Source: PKWO01 sp036384915 (GTDB lineage Bacteria > Pseudomonadota > Gammaproteobacteria > Burkholderiales > Burkholderiaceae_D). Taken from it: 64,000 nucleotides of DNA. The notes below the pieces were generated by a model that did no database searches, had not been told where the DNA came from, and worked only from the letters and a program-made list of their open reading frames with translations. Positions 8,408 to 16,731 of the stretch are shown piece by piece. The stretch is from NCBI GenBank assembly GCA_036384915.1, contig DASVLJ010000019.1, forward strand, positions 62,001-126,000. The letters are read 5' to 3'. Positions within the stretch are counted from its first letter, which is position 1, and the number at the start of each line of letters is the position of its first letter. Position numbers and translations under genes: made by a program.

Positions 8408-8785
8408 ATGACATACCTGGCTGTGAGACATCTGCATATCACTTGCGCGATATTGAGCATTTCGCTATTTGCGCTGCGTGGAGGGCTATCCCTGGCTGCG
8501 GTCGATTGGCGTCGCTGGCAAGCCTTGCGCTGGCTCCCGCATTTAAACGATACCTTGCTGCTGTGCGCCGCTGCCTGGCTGGCTTACACCAGCGGGCAAT
8601 ATCCGGGGCAGCAGCCGTGGCTCACGGCCAAGGTGGTCGCCCTCGTGTGCTATATCCTGCTGGGAAAACAGGCTTTGAAGCCCGGCCTGCCGCGTGCGGC
8701 GCGCGCTTGGTGGTACGCGGCCGCCCTGCTTAGCGCGGCCTATATCGTGTCGGTCGCGCACGCACGCAACCCGCTGCCGTTCTAG
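8408..8785 (+). CDS. SirB2-family small integral membrane protein
   Basis: This 125-residue protein has four predicted membrane helices and the histidine-containing opening AVRHLHITCAILSISLF, typical of the SirB2 family (invasion gene expression up-regulator). The biochemical function of SirB2 is not established. The conserved histidines resemble those of haem- or copper-associated small membrane proteins. The gene is divergent from norB and its last four bases overlap the end of the convergent nnrS gene. I chose ATG 8408 because the hydrophobic family homology begins there; the upstream Shine-Dalgarno match is weak. Confidence 0.8.
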   Translation: MTYLAVRHLHITCAILSISLFALRGGLSLAAVDWRRWQALRWLPHLNDTLLLCAAAWLAYTSGQYPGQQPWLTAKVVALVCYILLGKQALKPGLPRAARAWWYAAALLSAAYIVSVAHARNPLPF

Positions 8786-10008
8786 CCGTCCTTGCCGTCG
8801 ATGCGCGCTTGCATGAGGTAGGGACCATAGACGGCAAGATAGGCACCGAACGCCAGAGTCCAGCATAAGGCTGAACCGATCAAGGCAGCCTGCGCACCGT
8901 AGGCGGGAGAAGCCGCGGCATAAGTGCGCAGGATGGCGCCGCATTGAATGGCCAAGTACATGAGCGATTCGGCGCGGCCGGCCTTGAGCGGGCGCCCGGT
9001 ATGGCCAAGCGCGGTGCGCGTGATCATGCCGATGATCAGGCCCGCCATCGAGCCGAGTGCAAAGGCATGGAAGGCGGCGCTCGGCGTCAGGAGATGCAGC
9101 TCGGACAATCCCAGCATGAAGAAACCGGCGGGAATCCAGAGCCACGATACGTGCAGTATCCACAGCAGCGGATTGCGCCAGGTGCGCTGTCCGCCCCACC
9201 CCGCCACACGCAGCAACTGGCTGGCCGCCGCTGCGATACTAGTCGCCGCCACCAGCGGCGCCGGCGCAGCCAGTATCCAGCTCAGGACGGCGATCGTGGT
9301 CAGCGCCACGCTCAAACGATCGCGCTTTTCATCCTTGAACTGCTTCACGCCCGGCACGGCGTTGGCCGTGAACATGGGAATCACGCGCGCACCGATTGCC
9401 ATTTCAATCAACACAATCACGAGAATGGCCGCTTGCGCCATGTGCATGGGATCGATTCCCATGCAACCTTGCACGCCGCCATGAAACAGCAGGTTCAGCG
9501 TGCCCAATACGCCCAGCAGGCCGACCAGGAAATAATTACGCCGGTTACCGCTCTTTTTCAGCACGCGAAACAGCGGCCAGGCGGCGAGCGGAATGAAAGC
9601 CGCATCGACGGGCCAGGCCAGTGCCGCAGGAGCGAACAGCATGGCCAGGCGTCCTGCGATCCAGAGCGTCGCCAGCAAGCCCAGGTGGGCGGCACGCGGT
9701 GTCCAGATGCCGGTCCAGTTGCGCGCTGCCGTGTAAAGGAAGCCGATGACGACCGCGACGGCGAAACCGAACACCATTTCATGCATGTGCCAGTAGACCG
9801 AGATATGCGGCGTCGCCCGCCAAAATCCGAGATAGGCGGAAACCCAGAGCGGGATGGCAAGCATGGCAAACAGGGCTGCCAGCGCATAAAACGGCCGGAA
9901 CCCCAGGCGCAGGAATGGGAAGCTATCGAGCGCGGTCCGCGCCGCCGGTTCCTCGATGGTGAGCAAGGTTCTTGAAATGGATTTGATGTGCTTGGTGCCG
10001 GCTTGCAT
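8782..10008 (-). CDS. nnrS: NnrS family haem/copper membrane protein
   Basis: This 408-residue protein has twelve predicted membrane helices. NnrS proteins are haem- and copper-containing membrane proteins that protect against nitrosative stress and are often induced through Nnr/Dnr/NsrR regulators. Recognisable family sequences are FLRLGFRPFYALAALFA near residue 31, WHMHEMVFGFAVAVVIGF near 73, GARVIPMFTANAVPG near 206, and the C-terminal GMITRTALGHTGRPL. ATG 10008 has GGGAGA upstream. It reads away from an FNR-like box at 10088-10101. The coding end overlaps the SirB2-like gene by four bases on the opposite strand. Confidence 0.93.
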   Translation of the reverse strand: MQAGTKHIKSISRTLLTIEEPAARTALDSFPFLRLGFRPFYALAALFAMLAIPLWVSAYLGFWRATPHISVYWHMHEMVFGFAVAVVIGFLYTAARNWTGIWTPRAAHLGLLATLWIAGRLAMLFAPAALAWPVDAAFIPLAAWPLFRVLKKSGNRRNYFLVGLLGVLGTLNLLFHGGVQGCMGIDPMHMAQAAILVIVLIEMAIGARVIPMFTANAVPGVKQFKDEKRDRLSVALTTIAVLSWILAAPAPLVAATSIAAAASQLLRVAGWGGQRTWRNPLLWILHVSWLWIPAGFFMLGLSELHLLTPSAAFHAFALGSMAGLIIGMITRTALGHTGRPLKAGRAESLMYLAIQCGAILRTYAAASPAYGAQAALIGSALCWTLAFGAYLAVYGPYLMQARIDGKDG

Positions 10009-10087
10009 AGCGCTCTCCCGTTTTCAGCCATGTTAAGCCGATTTGCCGGCTGCTTATTGCCGACGGCGCGTACCGCCTTTTGCTTTC

Positions 10088-10101
10088 TTAATCCGCATCA
10101 A
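10088..10101. promoter_or_regulatory. FNR-like box upstream of nnrS
   Basis: The site reads TTAAT-CCGC-ATCAA on the plus strand, one mismatch from consensus. Its centre is 86 bp upstream of the nnrS start. I do not see a strong -10 hexamer at class II distance, so this is weaker than the other sites. Confidence 0.6.
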
Positions 10102-10145
10102 GAAAATCGGAAAACATGCAGCACGAGGCGGGCGCACCAGCCCGG

Positions 10146-11915
10146 TCAAGGTTCCAGGACATAGGTTCCGGGCGCATCGCAAAGCGCCTTTCCCATGGGC
10201 GGCGGGGCAGTCCATGTTCCCGAGCGCTGGGCCAGCCATTGTTCCCACGCGGGCCACCAGGAGCCTTCGAAGGTCGGCGCCTCTTTTTGCCAGGTATCGG
10301 CATCGACATAACCGTCCTTGCGTGCATGGCTGGCCATCTGGTAACGGCGATAACTTGCCGACGGGGGCGATACCACGCCTGCGTTATGCCCGCCCGTCGT
10401 CAAGACAAAACAAACCTCGCCTGGAACGAAATCGTGGATCTTGAACACCGATTTCCAGGGGGCGACGTGATCGGTGACGGTACCTACGGCAAATATCGGC
10501 ACACGGATATCGCCCAGGCTTATCGCCCGGCCGTTCACGCGATGACGGTTTTCCGCCAGGTCGTTATGCAGGAACAGCGAACGCAGGTATTCCGAATGCA
10601 TGCGATAGGGCATGCGCGTGGCGTCGGCGTTCCAGGCCATCAGATCGCCTTTGGTCTCCGGCTTTCCCATGAGGTATTGCTTGACGTAGTGCGAATAGAT
10701 CAGGTCGTTCGTGCGCAGCATCTGAAAAGCGCCAGCCATTTGCTTGGTGTCGAGGTAACCCTGATTGGCCATCATCGCCTCGAGAAAAGAAACCTGGCTT
10801 TCGTCGATGAATAGCGACAGCTCTCCGGGCTCATGAAAGTCCACTTGCGCGGCGAACATGCTGATACTTGCGATACGCTTGTCCTTGTCGCGCGCCATGG
10901 CCGCGGCGGCGATGGCGAGATTGGTGCCGCCAAGGCAGTAGCCTACCGCATTGACGTCCGGCGTTCCGGTAATGCGGACGATTTCATCGAGCGCCGCCAT
11001 GATGCCAAGGGAGCGATAGTCGTCAAAGCCGATGTTGCGATCCTCGCCGCCGGGATTCTTCCAGGAAATCATGAACACGGTGTAACCGTGCTCGACCAGA
11101 TATTTGACCAGGGAATTTTCCGGCGACAGATCGAGGATGTAATACTTCATGATCCAGGCCGGCACGATGAGCATCGGCCGGGCATGGACCCTGTCGCCGA
11201 CGGGCTCATATTGGATCAACTCCATCAATCGGTTGCGGTACACGACTTTTCCCGCGGTGACGGCGACCTTGACACCTACCTGATATCGCTTGTCCACGCA
11301 AGCCTTGATGCCGGGGCAATTCTTTTCCCAGTCCTGAAGCATGCGCTGAAGGCCGAAGAGCAGATTGGTGCCACCGCTCTTCACGGTTTCGTCCAGCACG
11401 ACCGGATTGGTCGCAATGAAGTTCGACGGCGCAAAAAAATCGAGCAATTGACGCGTCGTGAAGTCCACTACGTCTTCATGATGATGCGAGACGCCGCGAA
11501 CGCCACGGGAAGCTTCGCTCCACCATTGCTCTTGCTGCATGAATGCGGCAGTCAACAAATTATAGGGCCAGCGCTGCCATGCGGGATCGATGAAACGCTT
11601 GTCGGTAAGGACAAGCGGCTTGGATTCGCTCTTGCCGCCACGGGTCAAAAGCAGCCATTCGCGCCAACGGCGCAGCGCGCTGTTGACCAGATCGATCCTC
11701 TTTGCCGGCGACATGGCCAGATGAGCCAGCCAATCCGAATAGGCGTTCCCCAAAGCGGCCGGCGATATCCCGCCGGTAAGGCGCACCAGCGCCGCATTGG
11801 CCATCAAGTCAGCCAGGGGGATGCTTTGTTCGGACGACGCCTCCGGCAGTTCGGTTTTCACGCTTTTATCATAGGAAATGGCAGGCAAGAGTGCCGCTTC
11901 GACGGGCAGATTCAT
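10146..11915 (-). CDS. phaC: Class I poly(3-hydroxyalkanoate) synthase
   Basis: PhaC polymerises (R)-3-hydroxyacyl-CoA into polyhydroxybutyrate at granule surfaces. The 589-residue protein has the N-terminal PhaC domain and an alpha/beta-hydrolase domain with the lipase-like box GYCLGG (C327 nucleophile), an aspartate in TVTDHVAPW and a histidine in TTGGHNAGV, completing the catalytic triad. Length fits class I enzymes. ATG 11915 is chosen for its CAGGAG Shine-Dalgarno sequence; longer frames to 12014 lack support and would cover the regulatory boxes. The gene is divergent from the usp-pta-ackA operon, and an FNR-like box at 11971-11984 with TATGCT as -10 suggests low-oxygen induction. phaB lies about 16 kb away. 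Confidence 0.95.
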   Translation of the reverse strand: MNLPVEAALLPAISYDKSVKTELPEASSEQSIPLADLMANAALVRLTGGISPAALGNAYSDWLAHLAMSPAKRIDLVNSALRRWREWLLLTRGGKSESKPLVLTDKRFIDPAWQRWPYNLLTAAFMQQEQWWSEASRGVRGVSHHHEDVVDFTTRQLLDFFAPSNFIATNPVVLDETVKSGGTNLLFGLQRMLQDWEKNCPGIKACVDKRYQVGVKVAVTAGKVVYRNRLMELIQYEPVGDRVHARPMLIVPAWIMKYYILDLSPENSLVKYLVEHGYTVFMISWKNPGGEDRNIGFDDYRSLGIMAALDEIVRITGTPDVNAVGYCLGGTNLAIAAAAMARDKDKRIASISMFAAQVDFHEPGELSLFIDESQVSFLEAMMANQGYLDTKQMAGAFQMLRTNDLIYSHYVKQYLMGKPETKGDLMAWNADATRMPYRMHSEYLRSLFLHNDLAENRHRVNGRAISLGDIRVPIFAVGTVTDHVAPWKSVFKIHDFVPGEVCFVLTTGGHNAGVVSPPSASYRRYQMASHARKDGYVDADTWQKEAPTFEGSWWPAWEQWLAQRSGTWTAPPPMGKALCDAPGTYVLEP

Positions 11916-11970
11916 TGGAGCTCCTGATGGATTCGATCGGGCCAGCATAGCAACCGCCCCAGGCAACGCC

Positions 11971-11984
11971 ATGATCCAGATCAA
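11971..11984. promoter_or_regulatory. FNR-like box assigned to phaC
   Basis: The site reads ATGAT-CCAG-ATCAA, one mismatch from consensus. It is centred 62 bp upstream of phaC. At -41.5 it predicts a -10 at TATGCT (complement of 11944-11949). A second box 46 bp away faces the usp gene. Confidence 0.75.
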
Positions 11985-12016
11985 GGGACATCGCTCGACG
12001 AAACCGAACATCAACG

Positions 12017-12030
12017 TTGACCTGGATCAA
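12017..12030. promoter_or_regulatory. FNR-like box of the usp-pta-ackA operon
   Basis: The site reads TTGAC-CTGG-ATCAA, one mismatch from consensus. It is centred 89 bp upstream of the usp start. Class II spacing places the -10 at TACACT (12053-12058), a good hexamer. Confidence 0.85.
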
Positions 12031-12112
12031 GTTGGCCAGCCTCACGCGCATCTACACTGCAATGCATCGCGGCCAACCAGCCGCCTACTACAGGATCGCA
12101 AAGGAGTCAGCC

Positions 12113-12559
12113 ATGTTCAAGCACATTTTGTTTCCGACGGATGGTGCTGCCACGTCAAAGCATGTCATCAAGGAATGCGTCACTTTCGCCAAGGACACCG
12201 GCGCAATGATCACGGCCCTGCATGTCATGCCGCGCTATTCTCCGCTCGCCAACCAGGTCGATATCGACGGCAATTCGCTGGAACAGTTCCGCCGCGAATG
12301 CGTCATGGCTGCGGAAGAATTCCTTGAGGAAATCGTTGCCGAAGCGCGTGCGGCGCACGTGCCTTGCAACCCGCTTCACGTCACCAGCGACTATCCCTAC
12401 GACGCGATCATCCGCACCGCCGAAGAACGGCATTGCGACTTGATTGCCATGGCCTCGCACGGACGCAAAGGCGTAAAAGGCATGATTCTGGGCAGCGAGA
12501 CGCAGAAGGTCTTGACGCACACCAAACTGCCCGTCCTGGTGTTCCGCGGGTTGACGTAA
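12113..12559 (+). CDS. Universal stress protein, single domain
   Basis: This 148-residue UspA-fold protein opens with FKHILFPTDGA and ends with SHGRKGVKGMILGSETQKVL, which contains the G-x2-G-x9-G-S/T-type ATP-binding motif of the ATP-binding Usp subgroup. Such proteins bind nucleotide and support survival under growth arrest or hypoxia. ATG 12113 has an excellent AAAGGAG upstream. The stop overlaps the start of the next gene (TAATG), so usp, the MaoC-Pta fusion and ackA form one translationally coupled operon. The FNR-type promoter at 12017 indicates low-oxygen induction. Confidence 0.92.
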   Translation: MFKHILFPTDGAATSKHVIKECVTFAKDTGAMITALHVMPRYSPLANQVDIDGNSLEQFRRECVMAAEEFLEEIVAEARAAHVPCNPLHVTSDYPYDAIIRTAEERHCDLIAMASHGRKGVKGMILGSETQKVLTHTKLPVLVFRGLT

Positions 12560-13965
12560 TGGATGTCATCAAAAATCATCCTCTGGCCGAACTGCGGGTG
12601 GGCGACCATGCCGAACTCACCCGCACCTTGACGCTGCGCGATATCGAACTGTTTGCCGCGCTGTCCGGCGACGTCAATCCGATCCACATCGCGCATGAAT
12701 TCGCCAACACGCATTCCTTTCATCACGTCGTGGCCCACGGCATGTGGATCGGTTCTTTGGTTTCGACCGTGCTGGGCACCTTGCTGCCCGGTCCCGGCAC
12801 CATCTATCGGAGCCAGTCGCTCGAATTTCTGCATCCGGTCATGCCGGGCAATACCCTTGTCGTCGGCGTGGCCGTCGCAGCGATCGACGTGGCGTTGAAC
12901 CGCGTCACCCTCGATTGCACGGTAACAAACCAGGATGGCGTAGTGGTCGCCAGCGGCCGGGCCGAAGTCATGGCACCGCTCGAATCGGTCGAAATGCCGC
13001 GCGTGCTCCCTCCCGACGTGGTGCTGCGCGACAAGGGCAGGCGGTATCAGAACCTGATGGAAGCGGCGCGGCGCTATCCGCCGATCCGTACAGCGGTCGT
13101 CCATCCGGTCGATGCCATATCGCTGACCGGCGCCATCGACGCCGCCAAGGCGGGATTGATCGTGCCTTTCCTGGTCGGACCGCGTGCCAGGATCGAAGCG
13201 GCGGCAGCCGAAGCCAAGTTATCGCTGGCGGACTATGCCATTGCCGACACCCCGCACAGCCACGCCGCGGCGCGACTGGCCGTGCAAATGGCCTACGAAG
13301 GCAGGGTACAGGCCCTGATGAAGGGCGCTTTGCACACCGACGAGTTGATGCATGCCGTGGTCGCTAAGGAGAACGGCTTGCTGACCGAGCGTCGCGTCTC
13401 TCATGTATTCGTGCTCGATGTGCCGGCCTATTCCCGCCCCTTGTTCATCACCGATGCGGCAATCAATGTGCTGCCCGACCTCGAAGCCAAACGCGACATC
13501 GTGCAAAACGCCATCGATCTGGCCCATGCGCTGGGCGTGGCCGAGCCGCGCGTCGCGCTGCTGTCCGCGGTGGAGACCGTCTATCCCAAGGTGGCTTCCA
13601 CGATAGATGCCGCCGCGCTCTGCAAAATGGCCGAGCGCGGCCAGATCACCGGCGCCATACTCGACGGCCCCATGGCATTCGATCTGGCCGTTTCGCCGGA
13701 AGCGGCGCGCACCAAGGCTTTCGTCTCCGACGTCGCCGGCCGCGCGGACATTCTGCTGGTGCCGAACCTGGAAGCGGGCAATATGCTGGCCAAACAGCTC
13801 GAATATCTGGCCGGCGCCGAAATTGCCGGTATTGCCCTTGGTGCGCGCGTCCCGGTCATCCTGACCAGCCGGGCCGACGGCGATGTGGCCCGCCTGGCTT
13901 CCTGTGCGCTGGCCGTCATGATGATCGGCGCCAAGTCGCCCCAAACTCTGGAGACCGCAGCATGA
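12559..13965 (+). CDS. Bifunctional MaoC-like enoyl-CoA hydratase / phosphate acetyl(butyryl)transferase
   Basis: This 468-residue fusion has an N-terminal MaoC hot-dog domain (about 10-140) with the hydratase signature LSGDVNPIHIA and a C-terminal phosphate acetyl/butyryl transferase domain (about 160-465). The first domain can hydrate enoyl-CoA to the (R)-3-hydroxyacyl-CoA used by PhaC. The second exchanges CoA for phosphate to make acetyl or butyryl phosphate for the kinase encoded next. The fusion is known in several proteobacteria. ATG 12559 overlaps the usp stop (TAATG) and the 3' end overlaps ackA (ATGA). Which acyl group is used cannot be read from the sequence. Confidence 0.92.
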   Translation: MDVIKNHPLAELRVGDHAELTRTLTLRDIELFAALSGDVNPIHIAHEFANTHSFHHVVAHGMWIGSLVSTVLGTLLPGPGTIYRSQSLEFLHPVMPGNTLVVGVAVAAIDVALNRVTLDCTVTNQDGVVVASGRAEVMAPLESVEMPRVLPPDVVLRDKGRRYQNLMEAARRYPPIRTAVVHPVDAISLTGAIDAAKAGLIVPFLVGPRARIEAAAAEAKLSLADYAIADTPHSHAAARLAVQMAYEGRVQALMKGALHTDELMHAVVAKENGLLTERRVSHVFVLDVPAYSRPLFITDAAINVLPDLEAKRDIVQNAIDLAHALGVAEPRVALLSAVETVYPKVASTIDAAALCKMAERGQITGAILDGPMAFDLAVSPEAARTKAFVSDVAGRADILLVPNLEAGNMLAKQLEYLAGAEIAGIALGARVPVILTSRADGDVARLASCALAVMMIGAKSPQTLETAA

Positions 13966-15140
13966 GCCAAGCGTTTGCCGCCTTCAATGCCGGTTCGTCA
14001 AGCATCAAGTTCTCCGTATTCCAGGCCGAGCATGGCAGCCTGGCGCTTGCCTGCCATGGGCAGATCGAAAACATCGACACGCACCCGCACTTCGTCGCCA
14101 ACAACCGCGAGGGCAATCTGCTGTGCGAAAAACATATCGGCAGCGACAAACCCTACGAGAATGTCCTTGCCATGATGATTGCCTGGCTCGAAGACAATCT
14201 GCGCCCGAACAAACTGATGGCGGTCGGACATCGCGTGGTCCATGGCGGCAACCTGTTTCACGAACCGGTCCACGTGACGCCCGAGGTGTTGAAGCAATTG
14301 GAGGAACTGGTTCCATTGGCCCCCTTGCATCAGCCGCACAGCATACTCATGATGCGCACCCTCGCCGCTTTGCATCCCGATTTGCCGCAGGTTGCCTGTT
14401 TCGACACCTCGTTCCACATGAGCAATTCGCGCTTGTCGCGGCGCTATGCCCTGCCGCCGGAATTCGAGCAGCAAGGAATCATGCGCTACGGCTTCCATGG
14501 CTTGTCTTACCAGCACATTGCCGATGAATTGCCCAAGCTCGAAGCACGCGCCGGCGGTAAAGTGGTCGTCGCCCACCTGGGAAGCGGCGCCAGCATGTGC
14601 GCCATCAAAGGCGGCAAGAGCGTCGCCTCGACCATGGGCTTTTCCACCTTGGACGGCTTGCCCATGGGAACGCGCTGCGGCGCGCTAGACCCAGGCGTGC
14701 TGTTCTATCTGCTACGGGAAAAGCACTGGAGCCTGGACGATTTGGAAGATCTGTTGTATCACGGCTCCGGTCTGGCCGGCATGTCGGGGCTCGGCACCGA
14801 TATGCGCAAAATACTGGCAAGCCCGGAACAACGCGCGCGCGAGGCCGTGGAATTGTATTGCTACCGGATCGCGCGCGAGCTGGGCTCGATGGCCGCCGCA
14901 CTGGGCGGTCTGGATGTTCTGGTGTTCACCGGAGGCATAGGCGAGCATGCCAAGGAGGTGCGCGCCGAAGTATGCAGGCAGGCCGAATGGCTGGGCGTGG
15001 AACTTGAGGTGGCGGCCAACGAGGCTGGCGCCCAATTGATCAGCAAAGCCGGCGGCAAAGTAGCAGTCTGGGTTTTGCCGGCCAATGAGGAAATCGTCAT
15101 CGCGCGCCAGGCGCAAATCTTGCACGCACAGGGAGCATGA
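13962..15140 (+). CDS. ackA: Acetate kinase
   Basis: This 392-residue ASKHA-fold kinase makes ATP and acetate from acetyl phosphate. Family motifs are visible: FAAFNAGSSSIKFSVF at the N-terminus, VGHRVVHGG, CFDTSFH, RYGFHGLSYQHI, HLGSGASMCAIKGG, DTSMGFSTLDG-like STMGFSTLDGLPMGTRCG, and FTGGIGEHAKEVR near the end. Length is normal. It is the last gene of the usp-pta-ackA operon (ATGA overlap with the transferase). Together they permit substrate-level ATP formation during fermentation or oxygen limitation, consistent with the FNR-type promoter. It converges with fnr, 27 bases beyond. Confidence 0.96.
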   Translation: MSQAFAAFNAGSSSIKFSVFQAEHGSLALACHGQIENIDTHPHFVANNREGNLLCEKHIGSDKPYENVLAMMIAWLEDNLRPNKLMAVGHRVVHGGNLFHEPVHVTPEVLKQLEELVPLAPLHQPHSILMMRTLAALHPDLPQVACFDTSFHMSNSRLSRRYALPPEFEQQGIMRYGFHGLSYQHIADELPKLEARAGGKVVVAHLGSGASMCAIKGGKSVASTMGFSTLDGLPMGTRCGALDPGVLFYLLREKHWSLDDLEDLLYHGSGLAGMSGLGTDMRKILASPEQRAREAVELYCYRIARELGSMAAALGGLDVLVFTGGIGEHAKEVRAEVCRQAEWLGVELEVAANEAGAQLISKAGGKVAVWVLPANEEIVIARQAQILHAQGA

Positions 15141-15167
15141 GATCGGCGCAAACCGACGTCAGCGCCG

Positions 15168-15935
15168 TCAGTTTACGACTCCCGCGGCGAGGTTCTTCAT
15201 GGCCGCCACGTCGAGAATCCGCAATTCCCTGCCATCCACGTGAAGCAAGCCCTGCTTTTTGAATTTGCTCAAGAGCCGGCTGATGCTTTCAATCGTGAGG
15301 CCCAGAAAATTGCCCATGTCTTCACGGGACATGCGCAACTGAAACTGCGTCGAGGAATAGCCGCGTGCCGCATAGCGCGAAGAAAGATTGACCAGGAAGG
15401 CCGCCATCTTTTGTTCGGCTTGCATATTGCCCAGCAACAGCATCACATTTTGCTTTCCCGTGATCTCGCGGCTCATCAGGCGATGGAACTGATGCAGCAG
15501 GCCGGGCATTTCGCCGAACAAGCCCTCCAAGCTGTGAAACGGGATTTCGCACACTTCGCTGTCTTCGAGGGCAATCGCTTCGCAGTGATGGCGGTCGGTG
15601 CTGATGGCATCCCAGCCGAGCAATTCGCCGGCCATCTGGAAACCGGTCACTTGTTCGTCGCCTTCCGCACTGAACTGGCGCGTCTTGAAATGACCGAAAT
15701 GCACGGCATACAGGCTTTGGAACGAATCCTCAATACGATAAAGATAGCTGCCGCGTGCGACCCGGCGACGCCGGCCGATGATCTTGTCGAGCCGGGCCAT
15801 GTCCGGCAAGGTCATGCCCGTGGGAAGGCAGATGTCGTGCAGGCTGCAGGTGGAGCAATGGTGCTGCGGTTCGCTGCGCGACATGATCGGAATGACTGTG
15901 CGTGCTTCGCTGCGCTGTGCCATGACTTGATTCAT
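15168..15935 (-). CDS. fnr: FNR-type oxygen-sensing transcription regulator
   Basis: This 255-residue Crp/Fnr protein has the four cysteines for an oxygen-labile [4Fe-4S] cluster: C27, C30 and C36 in HHCSTCSLHDIC, and C118 in RHHCEAIAL. The winged helix-turn-helix includes LTIESISRLLSKFKKQG, whose E-x-x-S-R matches FNR residues that read TTGAT-N4-ATCAA. It is therefore the obvious candidate to bind the eleven boxes in this window. ATG 15935 is preferred, with GGGAG upstream; longer frames are possible. A TAGGG-N4-CCCTA palindrome 133 bp upstream and the adjacent FixL-like/NarL-like pair suggest that its own transcription is oxygen-controlled. Confidence 0.94.
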   Translation of the reverse strand: MNQVMAQRSEARTVIPIMSRSEPQHHCSTCSLHDICLPTGMTLPDMARLDKIIGRRRRVARGSYLYRIEDSFQSLYAVHFGHFKTRQFSAEGDEQVTGFQMAGELLGWDAISTDRHHCEAIALEDSEVCEIPFHSLEGLFGEMPGLLHQFHRLMSREITGKQNVMLLLGNMQAEQKMAAFLVNLSSRYAARGYSSTQFQLRMSREDMGNFLGLTIESISRLLSKFKKQGLLHVDGRELRILDVAAMKNLAAGVVN

Positions 15936-16022
15936 TTCCAGCTCCCATGGCGCCCTTGCGCCGTCCGGTTGATCGATGAATAGCATTGTGCGCGGACACA
16001 AGCCGGACCGGTATCGGGGAAG

Positions 16023-16078
16023 CTGTAGGGTTTATGTCAAGGATTGCAGGTCGTTTTACTGTAGGGTTAACCCTACAG
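16023..16078. promoter_or_regulatory. NreC-like operator (TAGGG-N4-CCCTA) plus upstream half-site in front of fnr
   Basis: A perfect 20-bp palindrome occupies 16059-16078; its core is TAGGG-TTAA-CCCTA. A half-site CTGTAGGGTT lies at 16023-16032, 36 bp away. The site is between the response regulator stop and the fnr start. There is no T-run on either side, so it is not an intrinsic terminator. TAGGG-N4-CCCTA is the binding motif described for NreC, an oxygen-responsive NarL-family regulator of staphylococci. Binding by the neighbouring regulator is inference. Confidence 0.75.
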
Positions 16079-16089
16079 GGCACAGGAAC

Positions 16090-16731
16090 TCAACCTAACA
16101 GGCCGTGTTCGATGACGTAGCGCGTCAGTTCCGCATTGCTGTGCAAATCCATCTTTTCCATGATGCGGGCACGGTAGGTGGTGACGGTATTGGGACTCAA
16201 ATGCAGAATCTCGGCGATCTTGACCAGCGACTCCCCGCGCGCGATCTGCTTGAGCACCTCCAGTTCGCGGTTGGACAGGTTCTCATGCGACGCCCCCTTG
16301 CCCCCGCCTACCATATCGGCCAGCTTGTCGGCGATGGTTTCGCTGACGTAGCGCCCACCACCGGACGCCTTGCGAACCGCCGCCACCAGTGTCGCCGTGG
16401 GCGAATCCTTCGTCAAATAGCCGGCGGCGCCGAGCTTGAGCGCGCGCACCGCATAGATCTCTTCCGAATAGGTCGACAACACCAGCACGGCCAGCCTGGG
16501 GTAGTCGCCGCGCAATTGCTTGAGCAGATCGAGTCCGTTTTTGCCGGGCATGGTGATGTCAAGCAGAGCCACGTCGGCGGACACCTCTTTCAGCAGGGCT
16601 GTCGCCTCCTGCGCATTGCCGGCCTCCCCGACGACTTCGATATCGCCCGCCGAAGCGAGCATGAGACGCACGCCATTCCTCACCATGGCATGGTCATCGA
16701 CCAGCACCACGCGTATTGCCTTACCGCCCAT
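16090..16731 (-). CDS. NarL/FixJ-family response regulator
   Basis: This 213-residue regulator has a receiver domain (about 1-125) with the acidic pocket at D12/D13, phospho-acceptor D58 in LLDITMPGKNG and a conserved lysine in YLTKDSPT. A LuxR-type helix-turn-helix follows (about 145-210) with LSNRELEVLKQIARGES and the NTVTTYRARIMEKM recognition region. It overlaps the 3' end of the PAS kinase gene by 11 bases, so the two are a cognate pair. The layout resembles NarL, NreC and FixJ systems. The palindrome 11 bases beyond its stop is a likely target. Confidence 0.93.
   Translation of the reverse strand: MGGKAIRVVLVDDHAMVRNGVRLMLASAGDIEVVGEAGNAQEATALLKEVSADVALLDITMPGKNGLDLLKQLRGDYPRLAVLVLSTYSEEIYAVRALKLGAAGYLTKDSPTATLVAAVRKASGGGRYVSETIADKLADMVGGGKGASHENLSNRELEVLKQIARGESLVKIAEILHLSPNTVTTYRARIMEKMDLHSNAELTRYVIEHGLLG

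Noticed and set aside
15141..15167. A weak GGCGC/GCGCC inverted repeat between ackA and fnr as a terminator
   Set aside because: The stem is five bases with a long loop and no T-run.
16059..16078. The palindrome before fnr as an intrinsic terminator of the response regulator gene
   Set aside because: No T-run follows on either strand, and the symmetry is exact to the centre, which fits a protein-binding site better.
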